This document shows positions 10,144 through 18,172 of a stretch of DNA of 64,000 nucleotides, one piece after another. The DNA comes from Nocardia sp. NBC_00565 (GTDB lineage: Bacteria; Actinomycetota; Actinomycetes; Mycobacteriales; Mycobacteriaceae). The position numbers were made by a program, and so were the translations under genes. A model generated the notes under the pieces. It was not told the origin of the DNA and made no database searches. It was given only the letters and a program-made list of their open reading frames with translations. The DNA is taken from NCBI RefSeq assembly GCF_036345915.1, contig NZ_CP107785.1, positions 930,001 to 994,000 on the forward strand, given 5' to 3'. The stretch's first letter is position 1. Each line of letters starts with the position of its first letter.

Positions 10144-11052
10144 GTGAGTGCGTCGCTAGGTGGTGCAGTCGGTCTCGGTGAGGCCGCTGCGAGTTCTGAT
10201 CTGCAGGTGCTGCTCGGGCTGTTGGATTTGGAGCGGGTCGACGAGGACGTCTTCGTCGGCCAGCATCCGGAGAAGGTCTGGAGCCGCACGTTCGGCGGTC
10301 AGCTCGTATCGCAGGCGATCATGGCGGCGGGACGGACGGTCGACGGCGACCGTCCGCTACACGTCGTCAACGCGCATTTCGTGCGCGGCGGCGATGTGAA
10401 GAAGCCGATCGAGTACCGGGTCGACCGCCACCGCGACGGACGTTCCCTGGCCAACCGCACGGTCACCGCGACCCAGGACGGTCAGGAGCTGTTCGTCATG
10501 CTCGCCGCGTTCCAGGATTGGAGCAAGGGACTCGAGCACGCACATCCCCAGCCGGAGGTGCCGGATCCGGAGACGCTGCCGCGGGTCGAGGAGAGCTTCG
10601 AAGGCTTGGAGGACAAGCTGCAGATGTTCGTCAAGGCGCCGCACCCCATCGACATGCGCTACACCAACGACCCGGCCTGGATCCTGAAGGGCACGGGGGA
10701 GCGGCTCAATCACAACCGCGTGTGGATGCGCACCGACGGCAGGCTGCCCGATGATCCGCTGATTCACGTTGCGGCGCTTGGTTATTCATCCGACACCACA
10801 GTGCTGGACTCGATCATCACCACCCACGGCCTGTCCTGGGGCCTGGACCGCATCGTGGCCGCGACGATCAACCACTCGATCTGGTTCCACCGCCCGTTCC
10901 GCTTCGACGAGTTCGCGCTCTATGCCACCGAGTCGCCGGTCGCCGCCGGCTCGCGCGGCCTGGCCACCGGCCGATTCTTCTCGCGCGGTGGCGAACTGCT
11001 CGCCACCGTGGTCCAGGAAGGCGTCATCCGCCACTTCCCGCCGCGCGCGTGA
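10144..11052 (+). CDS. tesB: Acyl-CoA thioesterase II
   Basis: Hydrolyses medium- and long-chain acyl-CoA to free acid and CoA. The 302-residue protein is a double hot-dog fold with the N-terminal WSRTFGGQLVSQAI and VNAHFVRGG blocks and the C-terminal half carrying YSSDTTVLDS, HSIWFHR and the terminal VVQEG, the regions that supply the Asp, Thr/Ser and Gln of the TesB active site. GTG start directly downstream of pyk, the same pairing as M. tuberculosis pykA-tesB1. Confidence 0.95.
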   Translation: MSASLGGAVGLGEAAASSDLQVLLGLLDLERVDEDVFVGQHPEKVWSRTFGGQLVSQAIMAAGRTVDGDRPLHVVNAHFVRGGDVKKPIEYRVDRHRDGRSLANRTVTATQDGQELFVMLAAFQDWSKGLEHAHPQPEVPDPETLPRVEESFEGLEDKLQMFVKAPHPIDMRYTNDPAWILKGTGERLNHNRVWMRTDGRLPDDPLIHVAALGYSSDTTVLDSIITTHGLSWGLDRIVAATINHSIWFHRPFRFDEFALYATESPVAAGSRGLATGRFFSRGGELLATVVQEGVIRHFPPRA

Positions 11053-11089
11053 GTTTCTCCAAGAGAGACAACTGATTTCGTTGGTACCT

Positions 11090-11129
11090 GGGTAACTCGT
11101 CGGGGACGTCCAACACCGACGAGTTGCCC
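11090..11129 (+). terminator. Hairpin after pyk-tesB
   Basis: Arms 11090-11103 and 11116-11129 form a 14-bp stem (one wobble) on a 12-base loop, 38 bases past the tesB stop and before a convergent minus-strand gene. It probably serves both strands. Confidence 0.65.
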
Positions 11130-11190
11130 TGCCGCCGGTCCGCGGCGCGAGCCTCGTGGCACTTAGTTGTCGGCCGAAGGTCCGGGAGCG

Positions 11191-11601
11191 TTATAGCGAT
11201 TCGCGCTCGGTTTCGAATTCGAATGTGTCTCGGCGCTGCATCCGAATGGTGCGCGGGATCTCCAGATCCGTTGGGTAGCTTGCGGTTTCCAGCATCAGCC
11301 GTTTTTCCAGCGCGGCTAGGCTCGGTGCGGTCAGATCGCGCGGTGCACCGACCAGACTGAGCGCGATCTCATAGGTGCGCCGCGCACCCGGGTCCGTGTC
11401 GGGATGGTCTACCCGCCACTGGGTTTCGAGCAGGCTGTGTGCCGCGGCGTCGGACTCGACGGGCAGCGTGAAGCGCCATGCGAATACGTCGCGGTCCTGG
11501 AGGTGGTCGTCCACCACCGCGCGCACCGAGTCGACGACGCGATCGAGGGTTTCCGGTGTCACATAAACATGGAGCGAAACATCCGAAATTCGTTTCGGCA
11601 T
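11191..11601 (-). CDS. Hypothetical protein, 136 aa
   Basis: A soluble, acidic protein that I cannot place in a family. It begins ISDVSLHVYVTPETLDRVVDS and ends with a charged segment; there is no signal peptide, membrane segment or metal motif. ATG 11601 follows an AGGAA ribosome-site-like stretch. Composition and third-position GC match neighbouring genes, supporting real coding. It converges on tesB and lies downstream of the phosphatase gene in the same orientation, with a 120-base gap. Confidence 0.6.
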   Translation of the reverse strand: MPKRISDVSLHVYVTPETLDRVVDSVRAVVDDHLQDRDVFAWRFTLPVESDAAAHSLLETQWRVDHPDTDPGARRTYEIALSLVGAPRDLTAPSLAALEKRLMLETASYPTDLEIPRTIRMQRRDTFEFETERESL

Positions 11602-11721
11602 GTCTGATTCCTGTCGTGTGTCGAACCATCAACGGGCGGAAGTTCTCCGTGAAAGCGGGCGCGTGCGCGCTGGGGCGAGTCTAATCCCTCGCCGTATCAG
11701 TTGGACACCGCGCCCTGCGTG

Positions 11722-12348
11722 TCACCTGATCCGGTGCGCGGCGAGGAAGGCCGCGAGCGGGGCGGGTGCCGCCCCGGGCTGGACGACCAGGCCCGGACGC
11801 TCGTCTTCGATGGGCCCGGTCTGCTCGTGCGGCGCCAATGCCAGCAGCAGCGGCACCAATGCCTCGGCGATCCGGTCGCCCACTTCGCAGAACGCGGCCT
11901 CCGACAGCCCGACCGGATCGGCGATATTCTCCCGGCCGACCAGCGAAAGGTCATTGCGCGCGCGATGCAGATCGGCGATGGTGTCGGCGCCGGTGACCTT
12001 GGCGATGCGATATGCCTCGAGCAGTGTGAAGGTCCGCGGCACCGCCCCGAATCCCATATCCGCCGCCTGATCGCGGATCTGTTCGGTCATCGCGAGTATC
12101 AGGTCCGCGCGGTCGATCAGCTCCGGCTTGAGCTTGCGGGCCCGGAAATGAGCGGCGTCCGCGCCCAGCCCTTCGATGGTTTTCGCCGCGAGTGGTTCGA
12201 TCGGAAAGCCAACCAGCGCACGGGTTCCCGCGCTCTCCGCGGTGAGCCCGGGCAGGTCGAATTCGACCGCTACGGCGCGGGTGAGCCGTTCGGCGATCAC
12301 CGAACGACACACATTGCCGTTGCAGACGAACAGGACGTGCATGCGCAT
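11722..12348 (-). CDS. Low-molecular-weight protein tyrosine phosphatase family protein
   Basis: A 208-residue member of the LMW-PTP / arsenate reductase fold. The P-loop CNGNVCRS (C-X5-R-S) sits at residues 9-16, and an Asp-Pro acid loop appears as ADPVG near residue 147. It is about 50 residues longer than typical 150-160-residue LMW-PTPs; the extra sequence is an Ala/Pro-rich tail. Similar actinobacterial genes are often annotated as phosphotyrosine phosphatases acting on cell-envelope or virulence targets, but substrate is not predictable here. Two in-frame ATGs (12348, 12342) are possible; TACCGT abuts them, so the mRNA may be nearly leaderless. Confidence 0.85.
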   Translation of the reverse strand: MRMHVLFVCNGNVCRSVIAERLTRAVAVEFDLPGLTAESAGTRALVGFPIEPLAAKTIEGLGADAAHFRARKLKPELIDRADLILAMTEQIRDQAADMGFGAVPRTFTLLEAYRIAKVTGADTIADLHRARNDLSLVGRENIADPVGLSEAAFCEVGDRIAEALVPLLLALAPHEQTGPIEDERPGLVVQPGAAPAPLAAFLAAHRIR

Positions 12349-12596
12349 ACGGTAGGACGCCCAGGGGCGAACTAGAAGGCCGATACGAGCGAATCACAGC
12401 GCCGCGGACACTTGTTCATCTGCTGGTCAAGTGCCGTACACGAAGTACGCCCCGGTATTCAGAGAGACGCTCGATACGCGTTGCCGTTAGGCAGTCGATC
12501 GGTAATCGAGGTCTGGGCGTCCAGCTGAAGGTACCCCTGCGCAATCGATTTCAACCATCACGGTATTGCCACGGTTGGGGATCCGATTGGTCGCGG

Positions 12597-13109
12597 TTAC
12601 TCGGACTCGCCACTGTAGTAAGCGGATTCGGCAATCACGGGTGCGACCTTGGCCTCTTCATCGTGCACTCGCCCCCGGGTCGAGAACATCCGCCCGCGCA
12701 TGGCAACGACGGGCGCGAATCGCGGCAACCCCGAGACCCCCTCCATATCGTCGTACATCGCATCGATCCCGCCGCGCATGAAGTATGCCTCGTGCCAGAA
12801 ACCCGTCCCGCCGGAGTCGTGCAGAAACTTCTGCCACCAATCCCGGTGCGGGGCAGAGCGTGTCCAGCGTTCCAGCGAATCCAGATCCCGCCAATACTGC
12901 CGCGCCCCCCAATGCGGCGGATACAGCGACCAGATCACGTCCTCGTGCAGCAACAGCCCGTCCGGGCGGTCTTTGTGCGACCGATAGAGTTTCGGCCCCA
13001 GGCCGAGCAATCGCAGCATGCCGCGGGGCTTGCGCACACGCATCCCGAGATAGATGACGACCAGGTCCGGATACCCGGATAGATCGACGGTCGTCCTGTT
13101 CACCCGCAT
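12597..13109 (-). CDS. DUF4188 / monooxygenase-like protein
   Basis: A 170-residue protein resembling the DUF4188 group of dimeric alpha-beta barrel proteins, some annotated as putative monooxygenases or aldoxime-dehydratase-like. Visible features are DLVVIYLGMRVRKPRGMLRLL, HEDVIWSLYPPHWG, and GFWHEAYFMRGGIDAMYDDM, all rich in aromatic and His residues. ATG 13109 is chosen because GGAGGG lies 8 bases upstream; a GTG further out lacks a ribosome site. Catalysis and cofactor are unknown. Confidence 0.7.
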   Translation of the reverse strand: MRVNRTTVDLSGYPDLVVIYLGMRVRKPRGMLRLLGLGPKLYRSHKDRPDGLLLHEDVIWSLYPPHWGARQYWRDLDSLERWTRSAPHRDWWQKFLHDSGGTGFWHEAYFMRGGIDAMYDDMEGVSGLPRFAPVVAMRGRMFSTRGRVHDEEAKVAPVIAESAYYSGESE

Positions 13110-13196
13110 GTCGCAACCCTCCGCAAATAGGGTGTCTACGTGCAACCCTATGCCGGAACTACGACATGGGCGAACCTTCGGTTCGACGAACGCGGA

Positions 13197-13225
13197 CGGC
13201 CCATGCTCGCCAAGAGCATGGGCCG
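13197..13225 (-). terminator. Terminator hairpin of tRNA-Leu
   Basis: A perfect 12-bp stem (13197-13208 with 13214-13225) and 5-base loop lie 9 bases beyond the CCA end of the tRNA on the minus strand. Confidence 0.7.
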
Positions 13226-13234
13226 CCTACCAGT

Positions 13235-13321
13235 TGGTGCCGATTGTGGGACTCGAACCCACACGTCCTTTCGGACAACGGTTTTTGAGACCGTCGCGTC
13301 TGCCAGTTCCGCCAAATCGGC
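13235..13321 (-). tRNA. tRNA-Leu, anticodon CAA
   Basis: On the minus strand the 7-bp acceptor GCCGATT/AATCGGC, the D region with GGCAGAC, the anticodon stem ACGGT/ACCGT around loop CTCAAAA (anticodon CAA, reading UUG), a long variable arm GTCCGAAAGGAC and the T arm GTGGGTTCGAGTCCCAC all fold correctly. The long variable arm marks a class II tRNA. Discriminator A and an encoded CCA follow. Length including CCA is 87 bases. UUG is rare in this high-GC genome. Confidence 0.96.
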
Positions 13322-13334
13322 GCACCGGTGGGAA

Positions 13335-13340
13335 AGCATA
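13335..13340 (-). promoter_or_regulatory. Candidate -10 box of tRNA-Leu
   Basis: TATGCT on the minus strand lies 13 bases upstream of the mature tRNA 5' end. No good -35 is visible at the usual distance. Confidence 0.4.
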
Positions 13341-13545
13341 GCGGGTGCGTGCCCGAAACCACGAATGCGCCGGGCCCGAAGTGATGATCGACCGGTTTGC
13401 GCAGGGTATATGGGTTGTATGCCGAAGTGAAAGGTAGTCTTTACAGCACTCGACAGCGACGGCGAGTCGATGGACCGGTATCCAGGGGCCATGGCCGCCT
13501 TTTCGTGTGTCGGGGATACGGCATCGGAACCAGAGGGGTCTACCT

Positions 13546-14163
13546 ATGAGCAACACAGCAGGGGGCGCCGCCACGAAGCGGGACGCCGGCGCGAAGCGGG
13601 TCGTCGTCGCCGAGGACGAGGCGCTCATCCGGATGGATCTGGTGGAGATGCTGACCGAAGAGGGCTATCAGGTTGTCGGTGAGGCGGGTGACGGCCAGCA
13701 GGCGGTCGACCTCGCGGTGGAGCATCGGCCGGATCTGGTCATCATGGATGTGAAGATGCCGCGTCGCGACGGGATCGATGCCGCCGCCGAGATCGCGTCG
13801 AAACGCGTTGCGCCGGTGGTGATTCTGACCGCGTTCAGTCAGCGTGACCTGGTCGAGCGGGCGCGCGACGCGGGGGCGATGGCGTATCTGGTCAAGCCGT
13901 TCACCAAGTCGGATCTGGTGCCGGCCATCGAACTGGCGGCCAGCCGCTTCCATGAGATCACCGCGCTGGAGAACGAGGTCGCCAACCTGTCCGACCGCCT
14001 CGAGACGCGTAAGCTCGTCGAGCGCGCCAAGGGCGTGCTCATGCAGACCCAGGGGCTGTCGGAGCCGCAGGCATTCAAGTGGATTCAGCGCACCGCGATG
14101 GATCGTCGCACTACCATGAAGGCGGTAGCCGAGGTGGTGCTGGAAAATCTGGCCCCGAAGTAG
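13546..14163 (+). CDS. pdtaR: Response regulator with ANTAR RNA-binding domain (PdtaR)
   Basis: A 205-residue two-domain regulator. Residues about 18-135 are a CheY-like receiver with acidic pocket VVAEDEALIRMD, phosphoacceptor Asp68 in VIMDVKMPRRDG and switch lysine in AYLVKPFTKSD. Residues about 145-205 are an ANTAR domain (RKLVERAKGVLM...AFKWIQRTAMDRRTTMKAVAEVV), which binds two-hexaloop RNA hairpins and prevents transcription termination. This is the PdtaR of the mycobacterial PdtaS/PdtaR system; the kinase PdtaS is encoded elsewhere. ATG 13546 has AGAGGGGT upstream. Near-universal position upstream of polA in this lineage supports the name. Confidence 0.93.
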   Translation: MSNTAGGAATKRDAGAKRVVVAEDEALIRMDLVEMLTEEGYQVVGEAGDGQQAVDLAVEHRPDLVIMDVKMPRRDGIDAAAEIASKRVAPVVILTAFSQRDLVERARDAGAMAYLVKPFTKSDLVPAIELAASRFHEITALENEVANLSDRLETRKLVERAKGVLMQTQGLSEPQAFKWIQRTAMDRRTTMKAVAEVVLENLAPK

Positions 14164-14192
14164 GCCAGTCCTTGCGCCCCGGCTGATGAAGG

Positions 14193-14212
14193 CCGGAAAT
14201 TTTACTTTCCGG
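14193..14212 (+). terminator. Inverted repeat after pdtaR
   Basis: CCGGAAA (14193-14199) and TTTCCGG (14206-14212) form a short 7-bp stem with an AT-rich 6-base loop, 30 bases after the pdtaR stop. Confidence 0.4.
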
Positions 14213-14246
14213 AAACCTTATCGCGATGAAAAATACGAAACGATCT

Positions 14247-14265
14247 CATTCGGATGATCCGAATG
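14247..14265 (+). promoter_or_regulatory. 19-bp perfect palindrome upstream of the branched-chain amino acid operon
   Basis: CATTCGGAT, one central base, then ATCCGAATG. It lies 100 bases before the binding-protein start in a locally AT-rich stretch and has the size and symmetry of a dimeric repressor or activator site. The regulator is unknown. Confidence 0.5.
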
Positions 14266-14364
14266 TGATGCGCCGCTAACGTACCAACGCTATGTTCTGA
14301 CCGGGCTGACGTGGTCGGCCTCCTCGGAGAGAGCCCGGGGGAGCACAGGACGTAGAGGTGAAAC

Positions 14365-15609
14365 GTGCTTAGTTCGACATGGCGCAGTCGTTCGATGCGG
14401 GGTGCATTGGCCATCGGTGCCGCCGCCGCACTCGTGTTGACGGGGTGCAGCGATAAATCGACCGACGGCGGTTCGGGTGGTACCTCCGGCAGCAGTGGCG
14501 CTGGTGGCCTGACGATTCAGCCGGTCATGCAGATCGATGCCAACGGCAAGCAGGTGCCCAAGTCGGACTCCGCCGCCGCTGTCGACCCGGCCGGTGATGG
14601 CAAGGCCACCTGCCCGGCGGGCACCGCGATCGCCATGGCGGGCGCGCTCACCGGTCCGGACGCGGCCCTCGGCATCAACATCGTCGACGGTGTGAAGCTC
14701 GCGCTGGACAAGCACAACAAGGCCAACCCGGGCTGCAAGATCGAGCTCAAGCAGTTCGACACCGAGGGTGACCCGCAGAAGGCCACCCAGGTCATCCCGC
14801 AGATCGTCAACGACAAGTCGATCATCGGCCTGGTCGGTCCGGCGTTCTCCGGTGAGACCAAGGCGACCGGCAAGATCCTCAGCGACGCCGGCCTGGTCTC
14901 GACGACCGCCTCGGCCACCAATGAGACGCTGACCCAGAACGGCTGGACCAGCTTCTTCCGTGGTCTGGCCAATGACGGCGTGCAGGGTCCGTCCGTCGGC
15001 AAGTACCTGATCAACACCGCGGGCTACAAGAAGGTCTGTGTCATCCAGGACAACACCGACTACGGCACCGGTCTGGCCAAGTCGATCATCGATGGCCTCG
15101 GCTCCGCGAACGACGCGTCCTGCAACGCCAGCATCAAGAAGGGTGACAAGGACTTCTCCGCCACGGTCACCAAGATCGCGAGCGCCGCGCCGGACGCCAT
15201 CTTCTACTCCGGCTACTACTCCGAGGGCGCCCCGCTGGCCCAGCAGTTGAAGTCCGGTGGCGTCAAGGCGGTCTTCGTCTCCGCCGACGGCACCAACGAT
15301 CCGCAGTTCGTCGCGCAGGCCGGTAGCTCGGCCAAGGGCGCGGTGCTGTCCTGCCCGTGCGGTCCGGCGCCGGAGCAGTTCACCAAGGACTACAAAGCAC
15401 TCAACGGCGCGGAGCCGGGCGTGTACTCCGTCGAGGGCTACGATCTGACCACGATCCTGTCCAAGGGCATCGACGCCGGTAAGCTGACCCGCCCCGACCT
15501 GCTGGAATACGTGCGGTCCTACGAGGGCAACGGTTTGGCGCGTCAGTACAAGTGGAACGCGACCGGTGAACTGTCCAACGCACTGATCTGGATCTACGAG
15601 GTCAAGTAG
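14365..15609 (+). CDS. Branched-chain amino acid ABC transporter, substrate-binding lipoprotein
   Basis: A 414-residue LivK/LivJ-type (periplasmic binding protein 6) protein. A signal peptide ends at lipobox LVLTGC (Cys about residue 29) followed by a Ser/Gly linker. Binding-domain features are AMAGALTGPDAALGINIVDGVKLA, DTEGDPQKA, GPAFSGETKA and VCVIQDNTDYGTGLA. It captures leucine, isoleucine or valine (or a related ligand) outside the membrane for the two permeases and fused ATPase downstream. GTG 14365 is preceded by GAGGTGAAAC. Extra cysteines around residues 89, 122 and 331-333 could form disulfides. Confidence 0.92.
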   Translation: MLSSTWRSRSMRGALAIGAAAALVLTGCSDKSTDGGSGGTSGSSGAGGLTIQPVMQIDANGKQVPKSDSAAAVDPAGDGKATCPAGTAIAMAGALTGPDAALGINIVDGVKLALDKHNKANPGCKIELKQFDTEGDPQKATQVIPQIVNDKSIIGLVGPAFSGETKATGKILSDAGLVSTTASATNETLTQNGWTSFFRGLANDGVQGPSVGKYLINTAGYKKVCVIQDNTDYGTGLAKSIIDGLGSANDASCNASIKKGDKDFSATVTKIASAAPDAIFYSGYYSEGAPLAQQLKSGGVKAVFVSADGTNDPQFVAQAGSSAKGAVLSCPCGPAPEQFTKDYKALNGAEPGVYSVEGYDLTTILSKGIDAGKLTRPDLLEYVRSYEGNGLARQYKWNATGELSNALIWIYEVK

Positions 15610-15621
15610 CCCACAACCCGA

Positions 15622-15666
15622 CACAGCGGCACGTACGGGGGTCGTGACCCCGTACGTGCCGCTGTG
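15622..15666 (+). terminator. 19-bp perfect hairpin between livK and livH homologues
   Basis: Arms 15622-15640 and 15648-15666 are perfectly complementary with a 7-base loop, starting 13 bases after the binding-protein stop. There is no T run. It most plausibly attenuates read-through or protects the 3' end of the binding-protein mRNA so that this component is made in excess. Confidence 0.65.
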
Positions 15667-15698
15667 CGGTGGGCGAATGGAGTGAGGGCAGAAGACGA

Positions 15699-16736
15699 AT
15701 GAAATCAACGGCATTGGCTGGCGCTGTACAACTCGCCAGCGGGTCGATCGACTTCAACTACCACGGAGTGATCGATAACTTCTGGCGACTGACCGTCGAC
15801 GGGGTGACCTACGGCTCCATCTACGCCTTGGTCGCCGTGGGCTATACCTTGGTCTACGGCGTATTGCGGCTGATCAATTTCGCCCATTCGGAAATATTCA
15901 TGCTCGGTATGTTCGGTCAGTTGATCGGGCTCATGGTGTTCGGATTCGTGGCGAATCCCGACGTGTATACCCAGGGCATCGTCCTGACCGTCATCTATCT
16001 CGCGCTCGCGATGATCATCGGCATGCTGGTATCCGGCGGCGCCGCGGTCGGATTGGAGCGCGTGGCCTATCGGCCGCTGCGCAAACGCGGGGCCAGACCG
16101 CTCAGCTTCCTCATCACGGCGATCGGTATGTCGTTCGTGATCCAGGAATTCGTGCACTTCATCCTGCCGAAGATCAATCCGAAGCTCGGCGGCACCAACG
16201 CGCAGCAGCCGGTCAAACTGGTCGAGCCCAGTGTGCAGTTCAGCTTCTTCGGTGCCGATGTCGACAACATCAAGCTGCTCATCGTGCTGGCGGCGATCGC
16301 CCTCGCGATCGTGACCGAGGTGCTGATCAACCGGACCAAGTTCGGTCGCGGCATCCGCGCCGTCGCCCAGGATCCGGATACCGCGACGCTGATGGGCGTC
16401 TCGCGGGAGCGGGTCATCATGTTGACGTTCTTCATCGGCGGTGTGCTCGCCGGTGCGGCCGCGCTGCTGTACGCGATCAAGATCCCGCAGGGCATCATCT
16501 ACTCCGGCGGATTCATCCTGGGTATCAAGGCATTCAGCGCCGCGGTGCTCGGCGGCATCGGCAACCTGCGCGGCGCGCTGCTCGGCGGCATCCTGTTGGG
16601 TGTGGTGGAACAGTACGGTCAATCGCTGCTCGGCTCGGAATGGCGCGATGTCGTCGCCTTCGTGGTGCTGGTGCTGGTGCTGATGATCCGCCCGACCGGC
16701 ATCCTCGGTGAGAGTCTCGGGAGGGCCCGCGCATGA
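15699..16736 (+). CDS. Branched-chain amino acid ABC transporter permease (LivH type)
   Basis: A 345-residue integral membrane protein with about eight helices. LivH features: TYGSIYALVAVGYTLVYGVLRLINFAHSE near residues 32-60, the coupling loop GRGIRAVAQDPDTATLMGV and GAAALLYAI. ATG 15699 follows GAGGGCAGAAG; GTG 15669 in frame would add ten residues. Stop overlaps the next ATG. Forms the channel with the LivM partner. Confidence 0.93.
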   Translation: MKSTALAGAVQLASGSIDFNYHGVIDNFWRLTVDGVTYGSIYALVAVGYTLVYGVLRLINFAHSEIFMLGMFGQLIGLMVFGFVANPDVYTQGIVLTVIYLALAMIIGMLVSGGAAVGLERVAYRPLRKRGARPLSFLITAIGMSFVIQEFVHFILPKINPKLGGTNAQQPVKLVEPSVQFSFFGADVDNIKLLIVLAAIALAIVTEVLINRTKFGRGIRAVAQDPDTATLMGVSRERVIMLTFFIGGVLAGAAALLYAIKIPQGIIYSGGFILGIKAFSAAVLGGIGNLRGALLGGILLGVVEQYGQSLLGSEWRDVVAFVVLVLVLMIRPTGILGESLGRARA

Positions 16737-18172
16737 CCGATTCGACCACGACCCCAGATACGCCCGCTCCCGAGCCGCCCAAGTCGGCTGCGCCGAAACA
16801 CGGTGTGGGCGATGCGGTTCGGACCTGGTGGGACGGTCTGAGCCGCCCCGCGCAATGGGGTGTCGGCGTGCCGATTCTCATTCTGCTCGCGCTGCTTCCG
16901 CTGTTCCCGCCGCCGCTGCTGGACACCCCCGGCTACAACTTCGGCCTGGTCATGGCGCAGGTCGCGATGTACGCGCTGATCGCCATCGGCCTGAATGTCG
17001 TTGTCGGACAGGCGGGTCTGCTCGACCTCGGCTACGTCGGCTTCTATGCCATCGGTGCCTACACGGTCGGTCTACTCACCAGTCCGAACAGTCCGTGGAA
17101 CCAAACCGACGGCGGTTGGCTGAATCCGACCTGGGCCTGGATGGCATGTCTGCCGATCGCGGTGGCGGTGACGGCGATCTCCGGCCTCATCCTCGGCACC
17201 CCGACACTGCGGCTGCGCGGTGACTACCTCGCGATCGTCACCCTCGGCTTCGGTGAGATCGTGCGGCTGCTCGCCGACAATCTCTCCGACATCACCAACG
17301 GCAGCCTCGGTCTGTCCGGCGTCGCCTTCCCGCACGTCGGCGAATCCGCCAGCAAGCCGGAAGGCGTGTTCTCCGGCGGTAACAGCGGCAACGCCGACAG
17401 CGCGAACCTGCTCGACCGGGCCAGCTACGGCACCTGGTGGTACTGGTTCGCCATGGTGCTGGTGATCATCGTGCTGCTGATCGTGGGCAATCTGGAACGC
17501 AGCCGGGTCGGCCGCGCCTGGGTGGCCATCCGCGAGGACGAGGACGCCGCCGAGATCATGGGCGTGCCGACCTTCAAGTTCAAGCTGTGGGCATTCCTCA
17601 TCGGCGCGGCGGTGGGCGGCATGTCCGGCGCGATCTACGCCGGGCAGGTGCAGTTCATCAACCCGACCGGGTTCAACATCATCAACTCGATGCTGTTCCT
17701 GTGTGCGGTCGTCATCGGTGGTCAGGGCAATAAGCTCGGAGTCATCTTCGGCGCGTTCATCATCGCCTATCTGCCTGCCCGACTGCAGTCGGTGAAGTTG
17801 GTGAGCAACGAATCGACCGGATACCTCCTGCTGGCCCTGGACGTGTTGGTTTTCGTCGCGTTGATCGTGCTGTGGAAGTACAAGGCCGATGACCTGAGTC
17901 CGTGGCCACGCCGCGGTGTCATCACGGGCATGGTGGTCACCGGTGTGCTCGGCGCGCTGTTGTTCGGCAGCGTGCTGCTGTTCCGCGTCGGCGGCGCACA
18001 GTCGCTGGGTGACCTCAAGTACATGTACTTCGGAATCACGTTGGTGGTCATGATGATTCTGCGGCCACAGGGTCTGTTCCCGGTGCGGCAGAAGCTGCTC
18101 ACCTTCGGCAGGCAGGTGTATCAGGCCGTGCGCAAACCGGCCGAGCGTGAACTGATCGGAGCGCGACGATGA
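16733..18172 (+). CDS. Branched-chain amino acid ABC transporter permease (LivM type)
   Basis: A 479-residue LivM-family permease with about ten helices. Family sequence NVVVGQAGLLDLGYVGFYAIGAY (near residues 86-108), LRGDYLAIVTLGFGEIVR and the coupling loop GRAWVAIREDEDAAEIMGV are clear. An N-terminal Pro/Thr-rich cytoplasmic extension of about 45 residues precedes the first helix. ATG overlaps the previous stop and its TGA overlaps the ATPase ATG, so the operon is tightly coupled. Confidence 0.93.
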   Translation: MTDSTTTPDTPAPEPPKSAAPKHGVGDAVRTWWDGLSRPAQWGVGVPILILLALLPLFPPPLLDTPGYNFGLVMAQVAMYALIAIGLNVVVGQAGLLDLGYVGFYAIGAYTVGLLTSPNSPWNQTDGGWLNPTWAWMACLPIAVAVTAISGLILGTPTLRLRGDYLAIVTLGFGEIVRLLADNLSDITNGSLGLSGVAFPHVGESASKPEGVFSGGNSGNADSANLLDRASYGTWWYWFAMVLVIIVLLIVGNLERSRVGRAWVAIREDEDAAEIMGVPTFKFKLWAFLIGAAVGGMSGAIYAGQVQFINPTGFNIINSMLFLCAVVIGGQGNKLGVIFGAFIIAYLPARLQSVKLVSNESTGYLLLALDVLVFVALIVLWKYKADDLSPWPRRGVITGMVVTGVLGALLFGSVLLFRVGGAQSLGDLKYMYFGITLVVMMILRPQGLFPVRQKLLTFGRQVYQAVRKPAERELIGARR

